A stretch of 11,377 bases of DNA from an uncultured Gemmatimonadota bacterium (lineage in GTDB: Bacteria > Gemmatimonadota > Gemmatimonadetes > Gemmatimonadales > Gemmatimonadaceae): positions 1 to 11,377 of the forward strand of contig CAMLEQ010000087.1 of NCBI GenBank assembly GCA_946479015.1, given 5' to 3'. Shown in pieces: positions 1 through 7,016 of this stretch; the first letter of the stretch is position 1, and every line of letters starts with the position of its first letter. The notes under the pieces are model-generated. The model was not told the DNA's origin. It made no database searches and saw nothing but the letters and a program-made list of their open reading frames with translations. A program made the position numbers and the translations under genes.

Positions 1-624
1 CAGCGTGGGTGGCGCATCGAGGAGCGCGGCGAGCGAGTCCTCCGCTGGCGCGCCGAGGAGCGTGCGCCCGAGCGCGAGACATTCCGCGCGGTCCGCCCGT
101 TCCGCGAGCCACGCGTGCTCGGCCGCGATCCCCGCAGCCGCCGCGCGCCCTCCGGCGAGCTCGCGCGCGATGTCCCGCAGGCGCACCTTCAGCGCGCCGC
201 GCACGAGCAGCGTGAGCATCTCGACCTCCGGCGACGCCACGAACAGGCCGGCATCGTCATCCCACACGCGGCGGTCGAGCATCACGTCCTCCCACGGCAG
301 CCGCCACCCCTTGAGGTGGCGCTCCCCGGCGACGAGGCGGAAGTGCACGTGGCAGTGGAGGAGCGCGCCGGTGGCGCCGTCGAGGCCGAGGTAGTCCTCG
401 ACCGCCGAATAGCCCTGGCCGGGCGCCGGCGCGAAGCGCTTGAAGCCGCAGCACGCCAGCACGCGAAGCGCCTGATCGTGCTGTCGCCGGTCGATGAGCA
501 GGTCGAGGTCCGTGATCCCGCACATCCCCTCGCGCGCGTGCGCGTTGCTCTTCCAGTGGCAGTAGAGAATCCCCTCCCGCTGGAAGGCATCGACCAGCGC
601 CACGGCGTTGGCGAGTGGCATCAT
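1..624 (-). CDS. Nucleotidyltransferase-fold protein, C-terminus beyond window edge
   Basis: The frame is open from ATG at 624 to position 1 with no stop (208 codons), so only the N-terminal part is visible. Near residues 21-27 it has YCHWKSN, followed by TDLDLLID at about 38-45. The pattern of a small-residue turn, about ten residues, then D-x-D followed by hydrophobics resembles the nucleotidyltransferase fold, although KS stands where GS is usual. Further on, an H-x-H-x-H-F-R stretch and an RLPWED motif look like a conserved domain, not random sequence. From memory, similar proteins occur in polysaccharide loci, some carrying a C-terminal kinase-like P-loop domain; that half cannot be checked here. 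The start is well supported: GGGAGG lies 6 bases upstream (631-636), and the ATG overlaps the stop of the O-antigen ligase gene as ATGA. It is the last gene seen in the operon. Substrate and role are unknown. Confidence 0.7.
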   Translation of the reverse strand, partial: MMPLANAVALVDAFQREGILYCHWKSNAHAREGMCGITDLDLLIDRRQHDQALRVLACCGFKRFAPAPGQGYSAVEDYLGLDGATGALLHCHVHFRLVAGERHLKGWRLPWEDVMLDRRVWDDDAGLFVASPEVEMLTLLVRGALKVRLRDIARELAGGRAAAAGIAAEHAWLAERADRAECLALGRTLLGAPAEDSLAALLDAPPTL

Positions 625-1964
625 CGGCCGCCTCCCGCGCCGCCGCGGATGATCCACGCGCCGGGGTCGGGCGACGCCGAGAGGCCGACGGCGGGGGGCG
701 CGCGACGCCGGGCCGCGTGCACGCGCATGGCGGCGACGATGCCGAACGCGAGCCAGAGCGCGCGGAACTGGTCCACGTTGTTCGTCAGCCCCTGGACGGT
801 GGTCGCCAGCACGTAGGCGAAGCCGGCGCGCGACAGCCCGCTGCCCGGGTAGATGCGGATCCGCCAGGCGTCGCGCATCACCACCGCGAGCAGCCAGAGA
901 AAGACCAGCAGCCCGGCGATCCCCAGCTCCGCCGCCGCCGCGAGATAGGTCTCGTGCGTGACCATCGGCTTCAGCCCCTGCACGTGCTGCGCGTAGGCCC
1001 CGAACTGACCGTAGCCGATGCCGAGCAGCGGGTGCGTGTAGAACGCCTCGCGCGCGGCGCGCCAGAGCGCGAGGCGATCGTCGATGTTGGGGCCGTCGCC
1101 CTCGAACGTGCGCGTGAGGCGGACCATCACGAACGGATGCTGGTCGAGGAACCACCACACGGCGCCGCCGAGCACGAACAGCGCGAGGATGCCGAAGACG
1201 ATGCGCCGCGGCGTCACGCGCGGCCACCGCCAGCGCAGCGCGAAGGGGAGCCCGACGCAGAATCCCAGGAGCGTGCCACGCGAGCCGGTGGAGAGCGCGC
1301 CGAGGAGCAGCAGTGGGATCACCACCGGCCAGGCCAACGTGTGATACTTGAGGAGCAGGCCGCGCCGGTGCGCGACGGCGGCGCGCTCGGTGAGCAGGTT
1401 GCTCACGCCGAACACGAGGAACGTGTTGAGGAGAAGGTAGTTGCCGTAGATGTTCGGGTTCTCGAACGGCCCGCTGGGGCGCGGCACGTGGCGGAACACG
1501 TTCTCCACCACCGTCAGCGAGGCGAAGGCGGTGGCCAGGGTGATCCCGGCGAGGCAGAACACCACGATGCGATGGGGGAAGTCGTCGTACAGCAGCCAGA
1601 ACGACGCCATCATCCACATGGCCGCGGCCAGGAACTTGGCGGTCTCCACCGGCGATCGGATGAGATCGAAGAACGTCTCGTCCACCATCGTATTGAGGGT
1701 GATGGACGCGACGATGATCGTGAGCATCGCGAACGCGGGGAGCACGTAGTAGGGGAAGGGGATGTCGCGCGCCGCGAAGTTGGCGAGGAGCGCGACGCCC
1801 ACCACCGCGACCACGAGATCGCCGGCGCTGACGTTGAGCGGCCCGAAGACGTGGTGGAACGGGTAGAGGAGCACGAGGGCGACGAGCAGCGCCGTCTTCA
1901 CGCGGCCGGCGCCGCGCCGCTGCACGCGCACCGTGACCGGGGCCGCTTCCACGCTGGCGGACAT
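621..1964 (-). CDS. O-antigen ligase / Wzy-type polymerase, integral membrane protein
   Basis: This 447-residue protein is almost entirely hydrophobic segments, about 10-12 membrane helices, as expected for the Wzy_C (O-antigen ligase/polymerase) family. Diagnostic stretches are GPFENPNIYGNYL near residues 165-177, STGSRG near 225-230, HPLLGIGYGQF near 311-321, and HETYL near 337-341 followed by AAAELGIAGLL. The large loop between the late helices is typical of these enzymes, which join or transfer undecaprenyl-linked glycans at the periplasmic face. Sequence alone does not separate polymerase (Wzy) from ligase (WaaL); the Wzx/Wzc/Wza neighbours favour a polymerase. I chose ATG at 1964 because GGGAGG (1974-1979) lies 9 bases upstream. 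An in-frame ATG at 1988 directly abuts the flippase stop and would add 8 residues, but no good ribosome site was seen for it. The stop overlaps the next gene by 4 bases. Confidence 0.9.
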   Translation of the reverse strand: MSASVEAAPVTVRVQRRGAGRVKTALLVALVLLYPFHHVFGPLNVSAGDLVVAVVGVALLANFAARDIPFPYYVLPAFAMLTIIVASITLNTMVDETFFDLIRSPVETAKFLAAAMWMMASFWLLYDDFPHRIVVFCLAGITLATAFASLTVVENVFRHVPRPSGPFENPNIYGNYLLLNTFLVFGVSNLLTERAAVAHRRGLLLKYHTLAWPVVIPLLLLGALSTGSRGTLLGFCVGLPFALRWRWPRVTPRRIVFGILALFVLGGAVWWFLDQHPFVMVRLTRTFEGDGPNIDDRLALWRAAREAFYTHPLLGIGYGQFGAYAQHVQGLKPMVTHETYLAAAAELGIAGLLVFLWLLAVVMRDAWRIRIYPGSGLSRAGFAYVLATTVQGLTNNVDQFRALWLAFGIVAAMRVHAARRRAPPAVGLSASPDPGAWIIRGGAGGGR

Positions 1965-1973
1965 GGACTCGCG

Positions 1974-1979
1974 CCTCCC
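1974..1979 (-). promoter_or_regulatory. Ribosome binding site deciding the ligase/polymerase start
   Basis: On the minus strand GGGAGG ends 9 bases before the ATG at 1964. It lies inside the longer reading frame that begins at 1988, so it favours the shorter protein. Confidence 0.5.
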
Positions 1980-1988
1980 GCTCGGCAT

Positions 1989-3533
1989 CTAGGATGCGGG
2001 TCGAACGATCGACCGCAGCCGGGGCACCCGGCGGCCCACGAAATCGGCGAGACGCCGAACGAGCCACCGCTCGTCGTCGCCGAGGAGCCAGGCCGGGGCA
2101 CGCAGGAGCAGCGGCACGCCGGCCGGCACGAGCACCACCACGGCCGCGACGAGCACCCCGATCGGCGGGAGCCAGGGGCGCGCGGCGGCGGCCACGAGGG
2201 CCGTGATGCCGCCGCACAGCGCCGCCAGCTTCACGCCGGCCAGATGCGCCCGGAAGAAGCCAACCCACGACAGGCCAAGCAGGCGCGTGCTGAGATGCGC
2301 CATGAGCAGGAAGTTCACCAGCAGCGCGAACAGCACGCCCGTGGCCACGCCCGAGATCCCCCACGGCTGGCCGAGCGCGCCGCCGCCGATGACGAGTCCC
2401 GCGTAGATCCACTGCCGCCACGCGCGCGCGTACACGGCGCCGAGGGCGCGCGTGAGCGAGTCGCTCACCTTGTAGCTCGTGCGGAAGAGCGTCCCGGCGG
2501 CGAGGATCTGGAGCGGGCGCGTCGCCGCCGTCCACTTGGGCCCGAGCAGCACGAGCACGAGCTCCGGGGCGAGCACGATCACCAGCGTGCTCACCGGCAG
2601 CGTGGCCACCGCCACCGCGGCCACCGCCCGGCGATAGGCGGCGCCCACGCGAGAGCGCTCGTCCTGGATCTGCGCCATGGCCGGGAAGAGCACGTCATCC
2701 ATCACCTGGCCGATCAGCGTGGCGGGCATGGCCATCAGCTGGTACGCGCGCTCGTACAGGCCGAGGGACACCACGCCGAGCCACTTCACGACCACCATGT
2801 AATCGCCGTTGACCGCCGCGTAGTTGCCGATGCGCGCCAGCGTGAGCCCGCCGCCGAAGGTGAGCAGCTCGCGCAGCTCGCGGCGGCGCACCGCCGGGCG
2901 CCAACTGTGCGGGCGCCGCACGTCGACTCCCGCCGTGTACGCCGCCGTCTGCACCAGTTGCGCCCACACCAGCGCCCACACGCCGAGTCCGAGCCCCGCG
3001 AGCGCGATCCCCACCACCCCGTACCCGATCGCGTACGATGCGACGCGGATCGCGGCGATGGTTCGGAACTCCAGGTCGCGGCGGAGCAGTGACTCCGCCA
3101 CGATGGACCCGCTCTGGATCGGCAGCGACCAGGCGAGCGCCCGCACCACCGGAGCGAGCGCCGGGGCGTGCAGCCCGGCGGCGATGAGCGGCGCGCTCGC
3201 CCAGAGCAACCCGAGCAGGAGCACTCCGAACAGCACCGAGCACACCGTCCCCGTTTGCACGTGGGCGGGACGGAGCGCCGGGTGCTGCACGATGGCCGGC
3301 CCCACGCCAACCTGCGAGAAGATCATGGAGAGCTTGATCACCAGCATGCTCGCCGAGGCGAGACCGAAGTCGCGTGGCGAGAGCAGGCGCGCCAGCACCG
3401 CGAGCACCGCGATGCTCAGCGCGCCCTGGGCGGCGGCGCTGCCGGTCATCCACAACCAGTTCGCGAGCGTGCGGTCCGTCCGGCCGCGTCGGACCGCCGG
3501 CGTCGCCACGCCCTCGCTCGCGTCCTGGATCAC
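1989..3533 (-). CDS. Polysaccharide flippase, WzxC/TuaB-like (MOP superfamily)
   Basis: This 514-residue protein has roughly 12-14 hydrophobic segments, the size and layout of the MOP-superfamily lipopolysaccharide/teichuronic acid exporters. The N-terminal half reads like the WzxC/TuaB branch: ARLLSPRDFGLASASMLVI near the start, the GVWALVWAQLVQ segment, then TFGGGLTLARIGNYAA and LGLYERAYQLMAMP in the middle. Such proteins flip undecaprenyl-pyrophosphate-linked repeat units across the inner membrane. The chosen start is GTG at 3533, with GGAGG at 3541-3545 seven bases upstream. This GTG overlaps the Wzc stop (GTGA). The frame stays open far upstream of 3533, but that extension only shadows the Wzc gene and gives an Arg/Ala/Gly-rich sequence unlike any protein. 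The 25-residue hydrophilic head before the first helix is normal. The stop TAG ends at 1989, 24 bases before the next start. Specificity for a given glycan cannot be read. Confidence 0.92.
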   Translation of the reverse strand: MIQDASEGVATPAVRRGRTDRTLANWLWMTGSAAAQGALSIAVLAVLARLLSPRDFGLASASMLVIKLSMIFSQVGVGPAIVQHPALRPAHVQTGTVCSVLFGVLLLGLLWASAPLIAAGLHAPALAPVVRALAWSLPIQSGSIVAESLLRRDLEFRTIAAIRVASYAIGYGVVGIALAGLGLGVWALVWAQLVQTAAYTAGVDVRRPHSWRPAVRRRELRELLTFGGGLTLARIGNYAAVNGDYMVVVKWLGVVSLGLYERAYQLMAMPATLIGQVMDDVLFPAMAQIQDERSRVGAAYRRAVAAVAVATLPVSTLVIVLAPELVLVLLGPKWTAATRPLQILAAGTLFRTSYKVSDSLTRALGAVYARAWRQWIYAGLVIGGGALGQPWGISGVATGVLFALLVNFLLMAHLSTRLLGLSWVGFFRAHLAGVKLAALCGGITALVAAAARPWLPPIGVLVAAVVVLVPAGVPLLLRAPAWLLGDDERWLVRRLADFVGRRVPRLRSIVRPAS

Positions 3534-6004
3534 CCCCGGTCCTCCGCTCCGTCGTAGTAGTCGGAATCGTAGTACGGGGGCTTGGCCACGTTCCGCGGAT
3601 CGTTCAGCACCGCACCCAGCACGTGCGCGCCCACGCGGTCGCACTGGCGCAGTGCCTCGAGCGCCAGCTCGCGACCGGTGGTGCCGGCGCGCACCACCAC
3701 CAGCACGCCGTCGGCCATCGCGCCGAGGATCGCGGCGTCCGCCGCGGCGAGAATGGGCGGGGTGTCGAGCACCACGATGTCGGCGTTCCGCGAGATCCCC
3801 TGGAGGAGGAGCCGCGTGCGCTCGCCGTTCAGCGACATCAGCGACTGTCTGGTGGGCTTGCCGCGCGGCAGGAGCGAGAGCCCATCCACGCACGTCGGGT
3901 GCACCACCGCCGCATCGGTCTGCCCTTCGAGCAGCTCCGCCAGGCCTGGCGTGCGCGGCACACCGAAGATCCGGTGCAGCCGCCCGTGGCGCAGATCGCC
4001 ATCCACCAGCAGCACGCGGAGCCCCTCGTTCGCGAAGCTCACCGCCAGGTTCGCCGCCGTGAACGTCTTCCCCTCGCCCTGGATCGCGCTCGTGATGGCC
4101 ACCGTGCGGAGGCCCTCGTCGCGCGGGAAGAGCGGCAGGTTCGCCCGCAGGATGCGATACGCCTCGGCGCCCGCCGACGGCGTGCTGGCGATGGTGATCA
4201 GGTCCGCGCGCCCCGCCGGCCCGAGCGTCGCCGCTCCGGCGTTCGGCTCGCTCCCGTTGCCGAAGGGGAGGAGCCGGCGCAGCCACCACGACGCGGTGGA
4301 CGCCTTGGGGATCACGGCGAGGCCCGGCACCTGCAGCAGCTTCTCCAGCTCATCCCGCCGGCGGATGGACGGCTGCTGGAGCTCGCGCACGAACGCCACG
4401 CCGCCGCCGAGCATGATGCCGAGCAGCAAGCCGAAGCCCACCTTCACCAGGCGCAGGCTTCGCTCCGGCTGGTACGGCACCGCCGCCGTGTCCACCACCT
4501 CCACCTCTCCCGTCCCCACGGCCGCCGCCATGCGTGCCTTCTGGAGATCCTCGCGCAGATCCTCGCTGATCTTCTCGCGCGTGCTCACCGCCTTGGCGAG
4601 GCGAGCTTCCTCGGCCTGCATCGACGGCAGCTCGCGCAGCGGCGCCGTGGTGCGTTCCTGGAGGGCGCGCAGCGACGTCACCCGTGCATCGAGCAGCGTG
4701 ACGTAGCCGCGCACCGCGTCCGTCAGCGCGCCGCGCGTGCTGGCGATGTGCTCGCGCAGGTGCTGCACCTCGGGATCGGTCTCCGCCCGGCGCCAGGTGC
4801 CGGTGGTGAGCGAGTCGAGCCGGGTCTGATCCTTCTCCAGCTCGTCGGAGAGCTGCGCGATCCCCGGGTCGTGATTCAGGTCCTGCGCCGAGAGGAGCAC
4901 GCGCATCCCGCTCTCCCAGCTCTTGGGATCGGCGTTGCCCAGCCGGTCGAGCAGCTCGCCGTACATGCGGCGGTCGGACTCGAGCTGCGCGATGTTCATC
5001 TCCAGCGTCAGCAGATCCGACTGCTGTCCGCCGAGGAGACGCTCGGACTTGAAGAACGCGCCCTTGGAGCGGAAGGCGCTCAGCGCATCGGTCGCGGTCG
5101 CGAGCAGCGAATCGCTGTGCGCGATCTGGCTCTCCAGGAGCTGCCGGCGGAGCTGCGACTTGAGCTGCGCCGTGCGTCCGTTTGCCGCCTGGAAGGTCTC
5201 GATCACCCGGTTCACCACGCGCTGCGCGAGCTCCGGATTCGGGTCCGCGTAATCCAGGGTGATCACATCGGTCTGCGGGACCGGCGTGAAGTGCATGTTC
5301 GACCGGAGCACATCGATCGCCGCACCGGTCGGGAGGACGAGGAGCATCGCGTTCCGCAGCCCGGGCGCCGAATCCACCACGAAGCTCACGCCGTTCAGCG
5401 AGAGGGGCCGGTGCCACGCGGCGCGCGCCGACGCGCCGCCGTGGCCGCGCATCACGACGCCGCTCTTCGAGAACTCGAGGCGCAGCGTGTCCTCCGGCGC
5501 CTCGGGCGCGACGTGCACGTCGCGCAGGAGCCAGAGCGGCATCGCCGTCGGGGAGGGGAGGAGCGGGAACGAGCCGGACGGCTCCGCGAGCCGGAGCCCC
5601 TCGTGCGCCACCACATCTCCGAGCACGCTCCGGCTCTGGAGCACCTGGAGCTGCGACAGGATGGGGTTCGCGACCTTCAGCAGGTCGGGGTTGTCCGCGG
5701 TCTCCTCGCCCGTGCCCTGCACGATCACCTTGCGGGCATCGGCCACGCGCACCACGGCGTTCGCGCGATAGAGCGGCTGCTCGAGGTACGCGAACCACAT
5801 CCCCAGCGCCATGGGGACGGCGGCGATGCAGAGCGCGAGACGGGCGTGACGGCGAAGCGCCGCCACGATGTCACGGCCGCTGAGGCGCGGTCCGCCGACC
5901 TCGTCCGCGCTCCGCAGCAGCTCCTCGCGGATGAGCAGGGCGGGGAGCTCGCTCGGGGGCGCGATGCGGCGCTCCCGATACGCCAGATCTCGCAGCGCGC
6001 TCAT
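3530..6004 (-). CDS. Polysaccharide co-polymerase / BY-kinase (Wzc-like)
   Basis: This is an 824-residue Wzz-plus-tyrosine-kinase fusion. After about 55 cytoplasmic residues there is a first membrane helix (about 56-73). A long periplasmic region rich in coiled-coil heptads follows (roughly 255-490), then a P-x2-P-E-type turn (510-514) and a second helix at about 519-539. The cytoplasmic kinase has Walker A IQGEGKT (641-647), Walker A' LLVDGDLR (665-672) and Walker B IVVLDTPP (743-750). The tail carries two YYD pairs (Y811, Y812, Y816, Y817), the usual autophosphorylation cluster. The protein should set chain length and drive export with Wza and the polymerase, with the kinase cycle switching its oligomeric state. 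After Walker A', where relatives usually have D-x-D-L-R-x-P, the proline is replaced (DLRHG). The ATG overlaps the Wza stop by one base (TGATG) and has only a weak ribosome site, so coupling is likely. No Wzb phosphatase gene is visible. Confidence 0.94.
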   Translation of the reverse strand: MSALRDLAYRERRIAPPSELPALLIREELLRSADEVGGPRLSGRDIVAALRRHARLALCIAAVPMALGMWFAYLEQPLYRANAVVRVADARKVIVQGTGEETADNPDLLKVANPILSQLQVLQSRSVLGDVVAHEGLRLAEPSGSFPLLPSPTAMPLWLLRDVHVAPEAPEDTLRLEFSKSGVVMRGHGGASARAAWHRPLSLNGVSFVVDSAPGLRNAMLLVLPTGAAIDVLRSNMHFTPVPQTDVITLDYADPNPELAQRVVNRVIETFQAANGRTAQLKSQLRRQLLESQIAHSDSLLATATDALSAFRSKGAFFKSERLLGGQQSDLLTLEMNIAQLESDRRMYGELLDRLGNADPKSWESGMRVLLSAQDLNHDPGIAQLSDELEKDQTRLDSLTTGTWRRAETDPEVQHLREHIASTRGALTDAVRGYVTLLDARVTSLRALQERTTAPLRELPSMQAEEARLAKAVSTREKISEDLREDLQKARMAAAVGTGEVEVVDTAAVPYQPERSLRLVKVGFGLLLGIMLGGGVAFVRELQQPSIRRRDELEKLLQVPGLAVIPKASTASWWLRRLLPFGNGSEPNAGAATLGPAGRADLITIASTPSAGAEAYRILRANLPLFPRDEGLRTVAITSAIQGEGKTFTAANLAVSFANEGLRVLLVDGDLRHGRLHRIFGVPRTPGLAELLEGQTDAAVVHPTCVDGLSLLPRGKPTRQSLMSLNGERTRLLLQGISRNADIVVLDTPPILAAADAAILGAMADGVLVVVRAGTTGRELALEALRQCDRVGAHVLGAVLNDPRNVAKPPYYDSDYYDGAEDRG
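3541..3545 (-). promoter_or_regulatory. Ribosome binding site deciding the flippase GTG start
   Basis: GGAGG on the minus strand lies 7 bases before GTG 3533, inside the last codons of the Wzc gene. It is among the best Shine-Dalgarno matches in the window and fixes the flippase start despite the long open frame upstream. Confidence 0.6.
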
Positions 6005-6693
6005 CAGCGGACTCTGGCAATGGCCGTCACGATCGCCGCGGTGGCACCGAGGACGGTGACCGCCGGGCCGAAGAAGTCGCGCCAGAGGGCGCGCTTCTTC
6101 GGCACCACCAGCTCGTCGCCGGAACGGACCGGCATGAGCGCCGTGGCGAGTTGATCGCTGTTGAGGTGGACCGTCGTGCGCCGGCCGTCGCGCACGAGCT
6201 GCGCCTGGTCGCTGCGTCCATCATCCGTGACGTCGCCCGCCAGCACGATCGCCTGCGACACGGTCATGCCAGGGCGGACGGCGAAGATGCCGGGGTGCTT
6301 CACCTGCCCGCCGACGGCGATGCGCAGGTACGGCTCGATGACGAACTGCGGATCGGCGTCGAAGCGCGTGAGGAAGTCGTGCACGCGCTGGTTGAGCTCC
6401 GACAGGGGAACGCCGCCGAGGCGCACTGCCTTGTACAATGGATGGGCGACCGACCCGTCCGGCGCGAGCGCGAAGGTGCCGCTCAGCTCGGGATGGTGCC
6501 AGACCGTGATGCGCACCGAATCGTCCGCTCGCAGCATCAGTGGTTCCGCGGCGGCCGACGGCGCGAACGCCTGAGCGGGGAGCGGGCGGGCGGCCGCGAA
6601 GGCGACCGACAGGGCGACCAGGGAGATGGCGATCGGCGCGAGCGCTCGGGACGGGTGCTTCGCGAACGTCGCGCGACGAGGATGCACGGTCAT
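6004..6693 (-). CDS. Polysaccharide export protein, Wza-like (poly_export + SLBB)
   Basis: This 229-residue secreted protein has a basic head, a hydrophobic stretch (about 20-38) and a likely signal-peptidase I site after AQA (residue 42). The poly_export domain follows (about 52-122, with DDSVRITVWHHPELSG and PDGSVAHPL). One SLBB domain comes next (about 125-175, with GGQVKHPGIFAVRPGMTVSQAI). A hydrophobic or amphipathic helix sits at the very C-terminus (about 207-226), where Wza-type proteins have their membrane-spanning helix. It should form the outer-membrane export channel with the Wzc-like partner. It is shorter than the enteric Wza and has no lipobox cysteine, so acylation like that of Wza is not expected. 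The start ATG 6693 has GGAG six bases upstream (6700-6703). This is the first gene of the minus-strand operon and its stop overlaps the Wzc start. Confidence 0.92.
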   Translation of the reverse strand: MTVHPRRATFAKHPSRALAPIAISLVALSVAFAAARPLPAQAFAPSAAAEPLMLRADDSVRITVWHHPELSGTFALAPDGSVAHPLYKAVRLGGVPLSELNQRVHDFLTRFDADPQFVIEPYLRIAVGGQVKHPGIFAVRPGMTVSQAIVLAGDVTDDGRSDQAQLVRDGRRTTVHLNSDQLATALMPVRSGDELVVPKKRALWRDFFGPAVTVLGATAAIVTAIARVR

Positions 6694-6781
6694 GGGCTAC
6701 TCCAGTGATGGAACCTCCCCGACCACGCGAGCGCTGGCTCACGTCGGGACGGACCGGAGTCGCCCCAGCGATCGCGCGCGG

Positions 6782-6794
6782 GCTACATAGTAGC
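6782..6794. repeat. Short palindrome GCTAC-ATA-GTAGC upstream of the export operon
   Basis: A perfect 5-base inverted repeat with a 3-base centre, about 90 bases before the Wza-like start. It could be an operator or a small RNA hairpin in the leader. On the minus strand it includes TACTAT, a partial -10-like sequence. Confidence 0.4.
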
Positions 6795-6821
6795 GTCCCA
6801 CTGCCAGACCGATCGCTTCAT

Positions 6822-6840
6822 GACGAAAATGTAATTCGTC
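6822..6840. repeat. Inverted repeat GACGAA-N7-TTCGTC, candidate operator
   Basis: The 6-base arms match perfectly around an AT-rich centre (AATGTAA). With one extra base allowed, the match continues outward (CAT on the left, GATG on the right). It sits in an AT-rich island of a GC-rich region, about 130 bases before the Wza-like start. The size and symmetry suit a dimeric repressor or activator site; the protein is unknown. Confidence 0.45.
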
Positions 6841-6849
6841 GATGCTCGC

Positions 6850-6876
6850 GCGCGCCGCACGCGGCGGTGCGCGCGC
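6850..6876. repeat. GC-rich bulged hairpin in the export operon leader
   Basis: CGCAC (6856-6860) pairs with GTGCG (6867-6871) around a 6-base loop. After a single-base bulge at 6855, five more G-C pairs extend the stem. There is no T-tract on either side, so it is not a standard intrinsic terminator. Such stems arise easily in this base composition. Confidence 0.35.
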
Positions 6877-6923
6877 CGCCGACCGGTTCGCGCCACTCAT
6901 TATTACTGCTACTTCGATTCTCA

Positions 6924-6929
6924 TATGAT
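6924..6929 (+). promoter_or_regulatory. Possible -10 element for the serine hydrolase gene
   Basis: TATGAT matches the sigma-70 -10 consensus at five of six positions and lies in the AT-rich patch. The sequence 17-18 bases upstream is a poor -35 match. Transcription would start near 6936, leaving an 80-base leader before ATG 7017. Confidence 0.25.
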
Positions 6930-7016
6930 CTTCTTCACGACGATGTCGCACGCGCACTGCACGGCGTGTGGCGCCTGCACCACCGCGCGCCGTGGTCCAC
7001 ACCCTTCGGTGCGCTC

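Larger units (their letters stand above)
6694..7016. promoter_or_regulatory. Divergent intergenic region between export operon and hydrolase
   Basis: This 323-base gap separates two genes read outward, so it should hold the promoter of the minus-strand export operon and possibly one for the hydrolase. Positions 6811-6840 and 6895-6935 are markedly richer in A and T than anything nearby. On the minus strand AATAAT (6904-6899) matches five of six bases of a sigma-70 -10 box, but no convincing -35 is placed behind it. If used, the export operon would have a leader of about 200 bases. That leader would contain the inverted repeats at 6822-6840 and 6782-6794 and the hairpin at 6850-6876. I saw no JUMPstart/ops element (GGCGGTAG) in it. 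No believable gene was found here. Confidence 0.55.

Noticed and set aside
615..3092. Very long open frame on the plus strand opposite the ligase and flippase genes
   Set aside because: It is rich in Arg, His, Glu and Gly with no motif or membrane segment. It mirrors two well-recognised membrane proteins on the other strand, a common artefact in GC-rich coding DNA.
1989..4289. Upstream extension of the flippase frame to a start near 4289
   Set aside because: The part above 3533 only shadows the Wzc kinase and is Arg/Gly/Ala-rich. GTG 3533 with GGAGG seven bases upstream is a clear start.
3374..6154. 926-codon plus-strand open frame opposite the Wzc-like gene
   Set aside because: The composition is Arg/His/Ala-rich and featureless. 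The minus strand encodes a complete kinase with all its motifs, so this is a shadow.
6739..7002. 87-codon minus-strand frame in the divergent intergenic region
   Set aside because: Its codons (AGA, ATA, TTA, GTA, TTT) do not follow the strong G/C third-position bias of the real genes. It has no recognisable motif and it covers the promoter-like AT-rich patch.
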